NCBI RefSeq assembly: GCF_946222305.1
Contig: NZ_CAMIHZ010000039.1
Span: forward strand, 1 to 15,480
Origin: an uncultured Corynebacterium sp.
GTDB taxonomy: Bacteria; Actinomycetota; Actinomycetes; Mycobacteriales; Mycobacteriaceae
Length of the DNA stretch: 15,480 bases
Reading direction: 5' to 3'
A program made the position numbers and the translations under genes. The notes under the pieces are model-generated. The model searched no databases. It saw only the letters and a program-made list of their open reading frames with translations, and was not told the DNA's origin. Positions 6,946-14,471 of this stretch are shown here, one piece after another (within the stretch, counting starts at the first letter, position 1; the number at the start of each line of letters is the position of its first letter).

Positions 6946-7070
6946 CCCTGGCTGCGCAGATCCTTAACTGGGTTCAAACCCCTGGCTCCGCAGACCCTTG
7001 ACTGGGTTCGAACCTTGGCTGCGCGCGTCCCTCGATGCGGACATTCCGAGCTGCGCGCGTCCTTAGCCGA
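6946..7070. repeat. degenerate 33-34 bp tandem repeat
   Basis: A unit of the form CCCTGGCT(G/C)CGCAGA, C-CTT-ACTGGGTTC, A-A occurs at 6946-6978 and 6980-7012 with few differences. It recurs in more diverged form from 7013 and in part from about 7046. The surrounding stretch 6724-7250 has no gene I can support. A plus-strand frame (6853-7233) and a minus-strand frame (6936-7271) cross it, but neither has a domain or an SD. Confidence 0.5.
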
Positions 7071-7251
7071 GCACGAGCCTAGTTCTGCACTAGATTCGCT
7101 ATTCATGGGAAGCGCAGGTGACTGCTTCAGTAACTCGCAGGCGTTGCGACCAGTTCGGGTAGCAGCGTTTGCGCGGTCGCTGGGCCTTGCGGAGAACCGA
7201 GTCAAGCAATTCCAGAATTCCAGCGGAGCGTGAGTGGCGGATCCCCCAGGG

Positions 7252-7297
7252 TAAAAGTGTGGCCGGTCCACCTAGACGAAACTGGTGGGCCGGCCAC
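7252..7297 (-). terminator. rho-independent terminator of the fabG4-htdX operon
   Basis: On the minus strand an 8-bp GC-rich stem (GTGGCCGG with CCGGCCAC), a T/G wobble and a further 5 bp make a 14-bp hairpin between 7259-7272 and 7284-7297. ACTTTTAC follows immediately. It begins 8 bases beyond the htdX stop codon. Confidence 0.85.
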
Positions 7298-7305
7298 TCC
7301 GCTAC

Positions 7306-8286
7306 TTACAGGGCTTCGTAACGCCCCACAGCGTGGATCTTATCCAGCTTGTTTGCGCTGCGTACTTGCAGGTCCCAAGCACCAGCAGCAGCATTGGTGT
7401 TGGGGCTACCGGCGCCACCGTGTCCGCCGTTACCAACATTGGTACCAGCACCACCCTCACGCTCAGCAAACACCGCCACCTTCGCCGGCAGGATTACCGG
7501 CTTCGCGAACTGCACCGTGAAGCGACCCGCCTTAGGCAGCTGGCCCTCCAGCACACGCAGCATCGCCGCTGCGGTCCACATGCCGTGTGCGATGGTCTTC
7601 GGGAACCCGAACGCCTTAGCACCCACGCTGGAAACGTGGATGGGGTTCTTGTCGCCCGAGGCCTCCGCGTATTCCTTGATGTCCGAGGGCGTCACACGAA
7701 TAGTAGCCGTGGGACGTGGTTCCTCCAGCTCACCTGGCTGCGGCAGAACGTAGCCGTTGGTGGGCTCTTCCTTGGCATCCTTGAGCTTCTTACCCAGCGC
7801 CAGCATCGTGGAGGTTTGCTTCCAGACATCCTCGCCAGCAACGGAGACAGTGGTCTCCATGTCCAGCAGAACGCCCTTGTGGTGTGGGCGCACGCTGGCG
7901 GTGTGTACCCGGAAATCCAGCTCATCATCCACGGTCAGCGGACGGGTCTGCTCAATCACGTTGGTCAAGTGGACCAGACCAACAGCGTTGACCGGGAAGT
8001 CCTTCGCACCGAAGACCTTCATCATCAGCGGGAAGCCCAGCACGTATGGGTACGTGATCGGCAGTTCGTTGGTCAGGCGCAGACCCGTCGCGGAGGTGTA
8101 ACCCGCCAGGTGTGCCACGTCGACCTTCACGCCCTTGACCTCGTAACCGGTCTTTGGTGTGGAGTTCACATTGCGCTTTGCACCGACAACTGGTAGCAGA
8201 TCCTTGGCCGCGCTGCGGTACTCCTCCATGAGCACCGGAATCTTCGGCAGCTGCTTGTACGTCACATTCTGATTCGCTTGAGTCAT
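7306..8286 (-). CDS. htdX: MaoC-type (R)-specific enoyl hydratase/3-hydroxyacyl dehydratase, HtdX-like
   Basis: This double-hotdog protein of 326 residues should interconvert (R)-3-hydroxyacyl and trans-2-enoyl thioesters. The C-terminal hotdog carries the hydratase-2 signature YAEASGDKNPIHVSSVGAKA (206-225) with catalytic Asp212 and His217. GFPKTIAHGMW (227-237) follows. The N-terminal hotdog (about 15-170) lacks that motif, as in HtdX/Rv0241c. An SD (AAAGGAG) lies 7 bases before the ATG. It is the second gene after fabG4, 64 bp downstream, with a terminator just beyond its end. Oddly, residues 278-303 form a Gly/Asn/Ala-rich low-complexity run inserted in the second hotdog. The substrate could be a fatty acyl, meromycolate-type or corynomycolate precursor; this cannot be decided from sequence. 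Confidence 0.9.
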   Translation of the reverse strand: MTQANQNVTYKQLPKIPVLMEEYRSAAKDLLPVVGAKRNVNSTPKTGYEVKGVKVDVAHLAGYTSATGLRLTNELPITYPYVLGFPLMMKVFGAKDFPVNAVGLVHLTNVIEQTRPLTVDDELDFRVHTASVRPHHKGVLLDMETTVSVAGEDVWKQTSTMLALGKKLKDAKEEPTNGYVLPQPGELEEPRPTATIRVTPSDIKEYAEASGDKNPIHVSSVGAKAFGFPKTIAHGMWTAAAMLRVLEGQLPKAGRFTVQFAKPVILPAKVAVFAEREGGAGTNVGNGGHGGAGSPNTNAAAGAWDLQVRSANKLDKIHAVGRYEAL

Positions 8287-8290
8287 TGAA

Positions 8291-8306
8291 ACGCTCCTTT
8301 AAGCGT
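8291..8306 (-). promoter_or_regulatory. htdX ribosome binding site within a small hairpin
   Basis: On the minus strand ACGCT (8302-8306) and AGCGT (8291-8295) flank TAAAGG, so the SD core sits in the loop and edge of a 5-bp stem, four bases before the ATG. A second hairpin (8310-8316 with 8325-8331) lies just upstream. This may tune translation or separate htdX expression from fabG4. Confidence 0.4.
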
Positions 8307-8350
8307 GATGCTCCGGCACAAAACCCGGAGCGTGATTCCGCTGATCTCGC

Positions 8351-9697
8351 TTAAGCGCCCAGCATTGCCTGGCCACACACGCGAACAACGTTGCCGGTCA
8401 CCGCCTGGGAAGCCGGGGAAGCTAAGTACGCAATGGTCTCCGCAACGTCCACAGTCTCGCCGCCCTGCTGCAGGGAGCTCAGCAGACGGCCACCGACGCG
8501 GGTACCGAATGGAATCGCAGCGGTCATCTGGGTTTCGATGAAGCCAGGGGCCACAGCGTTGACGGTGATGCCCTTCGAGGCAAGCTTCTCGGACAACGAA
8601 TCAACCAGGCCAATCACGCCGGCCTTGGTTGCACCGTAGTTGGTCTGGCCACGGTTACCTGCAATACCTGCGATCGACGCCACGCCGACCACACGGCCGT
8701 TGTCCGCCAGGCCACCGTTTTCCAGGAGCTTCTCGGTGATGCGTACTGGAGCGACTAGGTTCACGGCAATGACGGAATCCCAGCGACCCTCGTCCATGTT
8801 GGCGAGCAGCTTGTCGCGGGTGATACCAGCGTTGTGAACGATGATGTCGATTGGGCCGCCGTGGCGAGCCTCAGCGTGCTCCTTCAGTTTGTCAGCTGCA
8901 TCGGCAGCGGTGACGTCCAGTGGCAGGGCAGTGCCGCCGACCTTGTTGGCGGTCTCTGTCAGACCCTCGCCGGCAGCTGGGATGTCCACGCAGATCACCT
9001 TTGCGCCATCGCGGGCCAGAACCTCAGCGATGGTGGCACCAATACCGCGAGCGGCACCGGTCACGACAGCGATCTTGCCCTCGGAAGGCTTCTCCCAGTC
9101 AGCTGGAGCGGTAGCGCCGGACTCGTCAACGCGGATGACCTGTGCATCGACGAAAGCGGACTTGGCGGACAGCACGAAGCGGAGGGTGGACTCAAGGCCA
9201 GCCAGGGACTCGTCGGTCTTCGGGGAAACGTAAACGAGCTGAACAGTAGCGCCACGCAGCAGCTCCTTACCCACGGAGCGGGTGAAGCCCTCCAGGGCGC
9301 GCTGAGCGATGCGCTCATCGGTGTCCTCAACCAGCTCAGGGGTGGTACCGATGACCAGAAGGCGTGCACATGGCTGCAGCTGGCGCATCACTGGGTGGAA
9401 GAAGTCGTACAGCTGGCGCAGATCCTCTGGCTTCTTGATGCCCGTGGCGTCAAAAACTAAACCTGCGTACTTGTTGTCGCCGACAGTGGTGGTGACCTTG
9501 TAGTCGTCGGCGAGCAGCTGCTCAATGCGGTTGACCAGTCGGCCGGAACCGCCTAGCAGAACGCGACCGTCCAGGGCTGGCTCACCAGGAACGTAACGGC
9601 GCAACTTGGTAGGCACTGGAATGCCAACCTGCTTGGCAATGGTTTTGCCCGCGTTCGAGTTGATGAACTTCAAATATGCATCAGGGTTGGAAGACAA
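8351..9697 (-). CDS. fabG4: 3-oxoacyl reductase, long FabG4-type SDR
   Basis: The enzyme reduces 3-oxoacyl thioesters to (R)-3-hydroxyacyl thioesters. It is the long FabG4 type: a flavodoxin-like N-terminal domain (about 1-200) precedes the catalytic short-chain dehydrogenase domain (about 205-448). The latter has the cofactor loop TGAARGIG (213-220), HNAG (288-291) and the Ser341/Tyr354/Lys358 catalytic set (SIAGIAGNRGQTNYGATK). I chose TTG 9697 because AAAGGAG lies nine bases before GGAG's end to start, and length 448 matches Rv0242c-like proteins (about 454). ATG 9724 (457 residues) and GTG 9739 (462) are in frame but have poorer ribosome binding sites. It is the first gene of an operon with htdX and is divergent from fadA2, the same order as mycobacterial Rv0241c-Rv0243. 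Confidence 0.93.
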   Translation of the reverse strand: MSSNPDAYLKFINSNAGKTIAKQVGIPVPTKLRRYVPGEPALDGRVLLGGSGRLVNRIEQLLADDYKVTTTVGDNKYAGLVFDATGIKKPEDLRQLYDFFHPVMRQLQPCARLLVIGTTPELVEDTDERIAQRALEGFTRSVGKELLRGATVQLVYVSPKTDESLAGLESTLRFVLSAKSAFVDAQVIRVDESGATAPADWEKPSEGKIAVVTGAARGIGATIAEVLARDGAKVICVDIPAAGEGLTETANKVGGTALPLDVTAADAADKLKEHAEARHGGPIDIIVHNAGITRDKLLANMDEGRWDSVIAVNLVAPVRITEKLLENGGLADNGRVVGVASIAGIAGNRGQTNYGATKAGVIGLVDSLSEKLASKGITVNAVAPGFIETQMTAAIPFGTRVGGRLLSSLQQGGETVDVAETIAYLASPASQAVTGNVVRVCGQAMLGA

Positions 9698-9729
9698 TTC
9701 CTTTGACTCCTTTGTGACTAGCATTAATT

Positions 9730-9797
9730 CCAAAACCACCCTCGCAGTGGCTGGGAACTGTGTATGTTCTCATGTATAACCCTACGGTGGTTTTTGG
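9730..9797. promoter_or_regulatory. divergent fabG4/fadA2 control region
   Basis: CCAAAACCACC (9730-9740) and GGTGGTTTTTGG (9786-9797) form a long inverted repeat flanking the region. Inside is GAAC-N7-GTTC (9755-9769), a candidate operator. TATAAC at 9775-9780 is a plausible -10 box for fadA2 with a weak -35. The symmetry suggests one regulator controlling both directions, for example of TetR type, but no such gene is in the window. Confidence 0.4.
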
Positions 9798-9851
9798 CAC
9801 CGTGTGGCGAATTGACCACGAAACCCCATTTTTAATTGGAGTGAAATAACC

Positions 9852-11168
9852 ATGACTGCAGGTAACCCACGCAAGGTCGCCATCCTCGGCGGCAACCGCA
9901 TTCCCTTCGCCCGTTCCAATAAGGAATACGCAAACGCGTCCAACCAGGACATGCTCACCGCAGCCATCGACGGCCTCGTCGCACGTTACGGTCTGCAGAA
10001 CGAAGAGCTCGGCCTCGTTGTCGCCGGCGCAGTTCTCAAGCACTCCCGCGACTTCAACCTGACCCGCGAAACTGTTTTGGGTTCCGCACTGGCCAACTCC
10101 ACCCCTGCCTTCGACCTGCAGCTTGCCTGTGGCACCGGTTTGGCTGCCCTGGTTCAGGTTGCAGACGCCATCTCTCTCGGCCGTATCGAGGCCGGCATCG
10201 CCGGCGGTGTGGATACCACCTCCGACGCCCCGCTGGCAGTGAACGACACTCTCCGCAAGACTCTCATCAAGCTGAGCAACGCCAAGACGACCGGTGATCG
10301 CCTGAAGCTGGCTGGCTCTATCCGCCCAGCTCAGCTGGCACCGGAGCAGCCATCTAACGGTGAGCCGCGCACCGGCCTGTCCATGGGTGACCACGCTGCT
10401 ATCACCGCCCGCGAGTTCAACCTGACCCGCGAGGAACAGGACCAGTTGGCTATGGAATCCCACCAGAAGCTGGCTAAGGCGTACGACGAGGGCTTCTTCG
10501 AGGACCTCATCACCCCATTCCTCGGTGTGCAGCGTGATACCAACCTGCGCCCAGATTCCAACATGGAAAAGCTGGGCAAGCTGAAGCCAGTCTTCGGTAA
10601 GCGCGATGCCATCGAGCACGGCACCAAGGCCACCATGACCGCGGGTAACTCCACTCCACTGACCGATGGTGCATCCGCAGTTCTCGTGGCTTCCGAGGAT
10701 TGGGCCAAGGAGCACAACATCCCGGTTCGTGCATACCTAGTTGATTCCGAGGTCGCGTCCGTGGACTTCCTGCAGGGTCATGACGGTAAGACCCCAGACG
10801 GACTGCTGATGTCCCCAGCCTACGCAGTGCCACGCATGCTGGAGCGCAACGGCCTGACTCTGCAGGACTTCGACTTCTACGAGATCCACGAGGCCTTCGC
10901 TTCCCAGACCATCGCCACCCTCAAGGCATGGGAGTCCGAGGAGTACTGCCGCGAGCGCCTCGGCCTGGACAAGCCACTGGGCTCCATCGACCGCGCCAAG
11001 TTGAACGTCAAGGGTTCCTCCCTGGCAGCAGGTCACCCATTCGCTGCAACCGGCGGGCGCATCATCGCCACCGCCGCCAAGCTGCTCGAGGAAAAGGGTA
11101 GTGGCCGCGCACTGATCTCCATCTGCGCAGCAGGTGGCCAGGGCGTAGTTGCTATCTTGGAGCGCTAG
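9852..11168 (+). CDS. fadA2: acetyl-CoA acyltransferase (thiolase), FadA2/FadI-like
   Basis: The enzyme catalyses thiolytic cleavage of 3-oxoacyl-CoA, or the reverse condensation. The 438-residue product has the nucleophilic Cys93 (LACGTGLAAL), HEAFA (346-350, the form seen in long-chain trifunctional thiolases rather than NEAFA), GSSLAAGHPFAATG with His395, and the second acid/base Cys425 (CAAGGQG). It is longer than typical 390-residue thiolases because of an insertion around 155-250, as in FadI/FadA2. GGAG lies 12 bases before the ATG. It is divergent from fabG4-htdX, with which it makes three steps of a fatty-acyl cycle. No enoyl-CoA hydratase of the (S) type or acyl-CoA dehydrogenase is in the window. 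The gene ends with its own terminator. Confidence 0.95.
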   Translation: MTAGNPRKVAILGGNRIPFARSNKEYANASNQDMLTAAIDGLVARYGLQNEELGLVVAGAVLKHSRDFNLTRETVLGSALANSTPAFDLQLACGTGLAALVQVADAISLGRIEAGIAGGVDTTSDAPLAVNDTLRKTLIKLSNAKTTGDRLKLAGSIRPAQLAPEQPSNGEPRTGLSMGDHAAITAREFNLTREEQDQLAMESHQKLAKAYDEGFFEDLITPFLGVQRDTNLRPDSNMEKLGKLKPVFGKRDAIEHGTKATMTAGNSTPLTDGASAVLVASEDWAKEHNIPVRAYLVDSEVASVDFLQGHDGKTPDGLLMSPAYAVPRMLERNGLTLQDFDFYEIHEAFASQTIATLKAWESEEYCRERLGLDKPLGSIDRAKLNVKGSSLAAGHPFAATGGRIIATAAKLLEEKGSGRALISICAAGGQGVVAILER

Positions 11169-11187
11169 ACCTGACGTCTAGCTTAGG

Positions 11188-11229
11188 TGCCCCGCGTTGA
11201 TCCGTAAGGATCTAGCGCGGGGCATTTTC
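11188..11229 (+). terminator. rho-independent terminator of fadA2
   Basis: TGCCCCGCG and CGCGGGGCA pair on the outside, GATCC and GGATC pair inside, and the loop is GTAA. TTTT follows at 11225. It lies 20 bases after the fadA2 stop and separates it from the next gene. Confidence 0.85.
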
Positions 11230-11300
11230 ATCTCCCCCGAGGGGTACCCCTCCACAAAGTAGCCGGGAACCGGAAGACCGCTTCAACCGACTTCTTGAAC

Positions 11301-12791
11301 ATGGTTACTACTAATCCTTCCGCGGAGCCGCAGGCTACCGCGTCTGGGTCTTCGCCTCTGCGCGAAGACCTATCCACAGCGAAGAAGCTACCTATAAACA
11401 AGCTTGGCTTAACCACGCGAATCCACTATCTTGCTGGCTTCTTCGTTGCTCCGCTGATCATCGTGGCGGCAATCACCGGATTCTTCTATGCTTTGGCTCC
11501 CACGATTGAGCAGTTCGTCTATCACGATGAGATGACCGCAACTTCCCAAGAAGTTGCCCACCCAGTGGATGAGCAAGTGGAAGCTGCCAAGAAGTTGTAT
11601 CCCACGTTGAAAGTCAAGGGCGTTCAGTTACCTGATCGGGAAACGGAAGACGGCAAGAAGCTGACTACACGGGTGCTTTTTGCGGATCCGGAACTGCCTT
11701 CGTCCAGCTACTCCCACGCAGTTTTCGTGGATCCGGGGTCCCTAGAAATCAAGGGGGATCTCGTCCAGTACGGTAGCGCGCAGGCTTTGCCTTTCCGAAC
11801 ATGGCTGTCCAATGGGCACCGCAGCCTGTGGTTGGGAGATCCCGGCCGAATCTATTCGGAAACAGCCGCTAGCTGGTTGGGACCGTTGGCCGTCACTGGC
11901 GCTGCCATGTGGTGCTTGAATCGACGTCGCAATGCCTCCCAGAAAACTACACGTAAACCGGCTAAAACTTCCCGTCGCTACGCTCTGAACCGGCATTCCA
12001 CGATCGGCATCATCACTGTGCCAGGATTGCTTTTCCTCTGTGCGTCTGGATTGACCTGGTCCCTCGTCGCGGGTGAAAACATTGGTGATCTGCGAAAGCA
12101 ACTGGACTGGATGCCAACCCAGGTCGCGACTTCCGCTCAAGGTCCTGCAGGGAAAGAGGATCCACACGCCGGGCATGAGGGCCACGAGAATCACGCCCAC
12201 CACGGCGGGGAAATATCTTCCGCGGATACCAATAATCCAATAGATCGCGTGGCCGCCTCTGCTCGTTCAGCAGGGCTGACTGGCAAGATTGAACTCACGC
12301 CACCCGGGGAAGGGGACAACTACTGGAAGGTCGCCGAAGTTCGGCAGCCTTACAAACTGCACAACGATGCTGTGGCTGTGGACCCAACTAACGGTCGCAT
12401 CATGGATGAGGTTCCATTTTCCTCATGGCCATTCGCCGCGCAGCTCACCTCGTGGGCCATCCAGCTGCACATGGGAACCCTATTTGGAATCGTTACCGAA
12501 ATCGGTTTTGCGTTACTCGCAGTGGGAATTTTGGCGCTGACAATTTACGGCTATCTCATGTGGTGGAGGCGGATCCGAAGCCGTGGGAAGGCATCCGTGA
12601 AACGACCAACCCCCACACCAATGCAACTGGGCGTTGCAGCTGTCCTGTGTGTTGCCTACAGCTTCATAGCCCCACTATTTGGTGCAAGCCTCGTGATCAT
12701 GATCATCGTGGCAGCTGTGTGGTCGCTCATCGAAGGCAGGCGGGATCGCCAACCACAAGCGAGCCAAAAGTTCTTAGAACACCTTCGATAG
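11301..12791 (+). CDS. PepSY-associated TM helix protein with His-rich extracytoplasmic loop
   Basis: This 496-residue membrane protein belongs to the PepSY_TM/PiuB-FoxB group. Hydrophobic segments lie at about 41-66, 188-206, 235-257, 392-422 and 443-477. Large extracytoplasmic stretches lie between the first two and before the fourth, with PepSY-like repeats (AVFVDPGSLEIKGD; AVAVDPTNGRIMDEV). Histidines at membrane edges (IHYLAGFF, NGHRSLWLG, NRHSTIG, QLHMGTLFG) match the heme-binding pattern of this family, members of which are membrane reductases for ferric siderophores. A loop at 287-301 has six His in 13 residues, suggesting metal binding. Iron or copper handling is inference. The ATG at 11301 (a TTG at 11295 is in frame) has no clear SD. 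Its last 18 bases overlap the convergent DUF4185 gene. Confidence 0.85.
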   Translation: MVTTNPSAEPQATASGSSPLREDLSTAKKLPINKLGLTTRIHYLAGFFVAPLIIVAAITGFFYALAPTIEQFVYHDEMTATSQEVAHPVDEQVEAAKKLYPTLKVKGVQLPDRETEDGKKLTTRVLFADPELPSSSYSHAVFVDPGSLEIKGDLVQYGSAQALPFRTWLSNGHRSLWLGDPGRIYSETAASWLGPLAVTGAAMWCLNRRRNASQKTTRKPAKTSRRYALNRHSTIGIITVPGLLFLCASGLTWSLVAGENIGDLRKQLDWMPTQVATSAQGPAGKEDPHAGHEGHENHAHHGGEISSADTNNPIDRVAASARSAGLTGKIELTPPGEGDNYWKVAEVRQPYKLHNDAVAVDPTNGRIMDEVPFSSWPFAAQLTSWAIQLHMGTLFGIVTEIGFALLAVGILALTIYGYLMWWRRIRSRGKASVKRPTPTPMQLGVAAVLCVAYSFIAPLFGASLVIMIIVAAVWSLIEGRRDRQPQASQKFLEHLR

Positions 12792-14072
12792 ATCAGTCCT
12801 GTAGACCACTGGGTTGTAGTCGCGCCAGGTCGTAGCGACCCAGTACAGGTCGTTATCAACCTGGTGGGGGAACATGAACGCGCCATACAAATCACCGAGT
12901 TCGGCGCGGGAGATCAGAGTTTTCGGCGAGCTCCACGGTCCCTCGGGGCTTTGCGCCTTGCGGACCACCACACCCTGTGGTGCTTCGTAGGTCGCCAGCC
13001 ATGCTTTTTGCTTTGGATGGTAGATCACCGAGAGCTCGGACACACTGCCGTCCAATACGGGGGCAGCATCTGCCATGGAACGAGTCCAACCGTGGCCGTT
13101 GTAGAACTCGGCGTCGGAATGAGAAGAAGCGCCAGGGAAAAGAGCGAAGGAGTTCTTCGGGAAGCGAGCCAGCCGTGCCTGGCCAGAACGACCATTCGGC
13201 GTGCCGTAGACGTACACGTAGGAATCGCTGCTGCCAGCCGGCGGTTTGGCGAAGGCCGTCATCTGGAAGTTCTCGGCACCGGGGATGTGCGCGGGCAGCT
13301 TCGGCAGACGGGAATCCCTGGAGGGGTTGGTGTTGGTTCGCTTGGAGCCCTCGATGACGCTCCACGTCTTACCACCGTCCGTGGACTTGGCGGTGGCCGC
13401 GTAATTGGTGATCCACTGGCCAGGGGTGGTCCACTTCTTCACGGACATGAAGTCCAAGTACTGGGTGCCGTTGACCTCAGTGCCGGTCGTCGGGATGACC
13501 GTCATCTCCACGCCGTCGACCTTCAGGGAGCGGGGGAGGAACTCGGAGGAGCGATCCGCGTTGACCGGACGAGTCAGATGGATGCCGTTGGACGGATCCT
13601 GATCATCGGACTCATAGATCGCGTTGGAGTGCCAACCGTTGTTGTTGGCGCCACAGCTGAAAGAATCGCCGAACGCTGCGAGGGTGCGGCCGTTACCGGC
13701 ATCCCACATGAATCCCAAGTCGGTGCTGGCAAGGCCGAACTTGGACAGCTGGTCTGGACCATTGGGGCCAGTCAGGATGTGCATGGCCTTGGTGTTGCCG
13801 CTGAGAAGCGGCAGGCCGATAGGAATTCCCTTGAGCCAAGAAGGGGTAGACGCGCTTCCCAGCGCGCTTGGACCGGATAGCGCAGCGAGGGAATCGGAGG
13901 TGCTGGGGGAGTACTTGGAGCACGGGCCTGCCGAAGCCGTACCACCCGTCACAACGGCGCCGATCAGTAGCGACGCGGCAGTTGCGCCGACAGAAAGGAC
14001 AGCCATGGCGGGACGGAAACGGCGCGGGGAACGACGGTGCGAGCGCGTGGAAGAAACGTCATGAAAAGTCAT
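12774..14072 (-). CDS. secreted DUF4185 protein, probable endo-D-arabinanase (GH183-like)
   Basis: This 432-residue protein starts with a basic n-region (RSHRRSPRRFRP), a hydrophobic core and a TASA-GP cleavage site after about residue 48. The RR pairs leave Sec or Tat open. The mature part has DUF4185 features: STDLGFMWD (about 116-124), AAFGDSFSCG (133-141), and later repeated beta-blade-like strands (YAATAKSTDGGKTWS, SELSVIYHPKQKAWLATYEAPQGVVVRKAQSPEGPW, GAFMFPHQ). DUF4185 enzymes from mycobacteria and other bacteria have been shown to cleave D-arabinan (family GH183). Arabinogalactan of the corynebacterial wall is therefore the likely substrate, by inference. No SD precedes the ATG; a possible leaderless start is noted separately. 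It overlaps the PepSY gene tail to tail by 18 bp and is divergent from a small secreted protein gene. Confidence 0.87.
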   Translation of the reverse strand: MTFHDVSSTRSHRRSPRRFRPAMAVLSVGATAASLLIGAVVTGGTASAGPCSKYSPSTSDSLAALSGPSALGSASTPSWLKGIPIGLPLLSGNTKAMHILTGPNGPDQLSKFGLASTDLGFMWDAGNGRTLAAFGDSFSCGANNNGWHSNAIYESDDQDPSNGIHLTRPVNADRSSEFLPRSLKVDGVEMTVIPTTGTEVNGTQYLDFMSVKKWTTPGQWITNYAATAKSTDGGKTWSVIEGSKRTNTNPSRDSRLPKLPAHIPGAENFQMTAFAKPPAGSSDSYVYVYGTPNGRSGQARLARFPKNSFALFPGASSHSDAEFYNGHGWTRSMADAAPVLDGSVSELSVIYHPKQKAWLATYEAPQGVVVRKAQSPEGPWSSPKTLISRAELGDLYGAFMFPHQVDNDLYWVATTWRDYNPVVYRTDLSKVF

Positions 14073-14123
14073 GGCGTTGATTCAAGCACATGCGAGTCGC
14101 TAACGTGATGTAACTTTATCCGC
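14073..14123. promoter_or_regulatory. compact divergent promoter region with probable leaderless starts
   Basis: Only 51 bases separate two divergent start codons, and neither gene has an SD. On the plus strand TAACTT (14111-14116) lies seven bases before the ATG at 14124. On the minus strand TTGAAT (14080-14085) lies seven bases before the ATG at 14072. Both spacings put the transcription start at or next to the start codon, as in leaderless mRNAs, which are common in actinobacteria. The minus-strand -10 box is weak. Confidence 0.4.
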
Positions 14124-14471
14124 ATGATGAAACTGAAGAACTTCTCCTTCGCCGGTACTGCTGCTGCCTTGACCATCGCCGCCGGCCTCGTGGCAGGTGC
14201 GGCCCCAGCCTCCGCTGAAACCGCCCAGCCACTTCCGCAGTTTGACGTCCCTGCCCTGGGTTCTGCTTCCTTCCTGCTGAGCAGCCCATCTACCTGCGAT
14301 AAGCTGCAGACTCAGTCGAATGAGATCGCCGACGAGTGGAAGCAGGCCGTAGCCGCGGGCGATATCTACAAGGCCGATCAGCTGCGCGTGGAATACACCA
14401 ATGTGGCCGCTTCCTGGTCCCAGTGCATGTTGGCTGCCAACAAGTGGTTCCTCAACCCGCTGGGGTCCTAA
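14124..14471 (+). CDS. small secreted protein, unrecognised family
   Basis: This 115-residue protein has a clear Sec signal peptide: MMKLKNF, a hydrophobic Ala/Gly core, and APASA-ET cleavage after residue 31. The mature chain has 84 residues. It has two cysteines (58 and 101), which could form a disulfide outside the cell, and a largely helical, polar stretch between them (DKLQTQSNEIADEWKQAVAAGDIYKADQLRVEYTNV). It ends with a hydrophobic patch (WSQCMLAANKWFLNPLG). I do not recognise the family. The ATG at 14124 (or the next ATG, 14127) has no SD. It is divergent from the DUF4185 gene and is followed after 16 bases by coaE, so coaE transcripts may start at its promoter. Confidence 0.8.
   Translation: MMKLKNFSFAGTAAALTIAAGLVAGAAPASAETAQPLPQFDVPALGSASFLLSSPSTCDKLQTQSNEIADEWKQAVAAGDIYKADQLRVEYTNVAASWSQCMLAANKWFLNPLGS

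Noticed and set aside
6853..7233. 126-codon plus-strand frame downstream of the 6831 hairpin
   Set aside because: It crosses degenerate DNA repeats, starts inside the right arm of the hairpin, and shows no recognisable domain or SD.
9755..9769. LexA (SOS) box in the fabG4/fadA2 spacer
   Set aside because: The half-sites GAAC and GTTC are 7 bases apart; the actinobacterial LexA box has a 4-base spacing.
9798..9820. GlxR-type TGTGA-N6-TCACA site upstream of fadA2
   Set aside because: The GTGG/CCAC dyad there does not match the conserved half-sites on either side.
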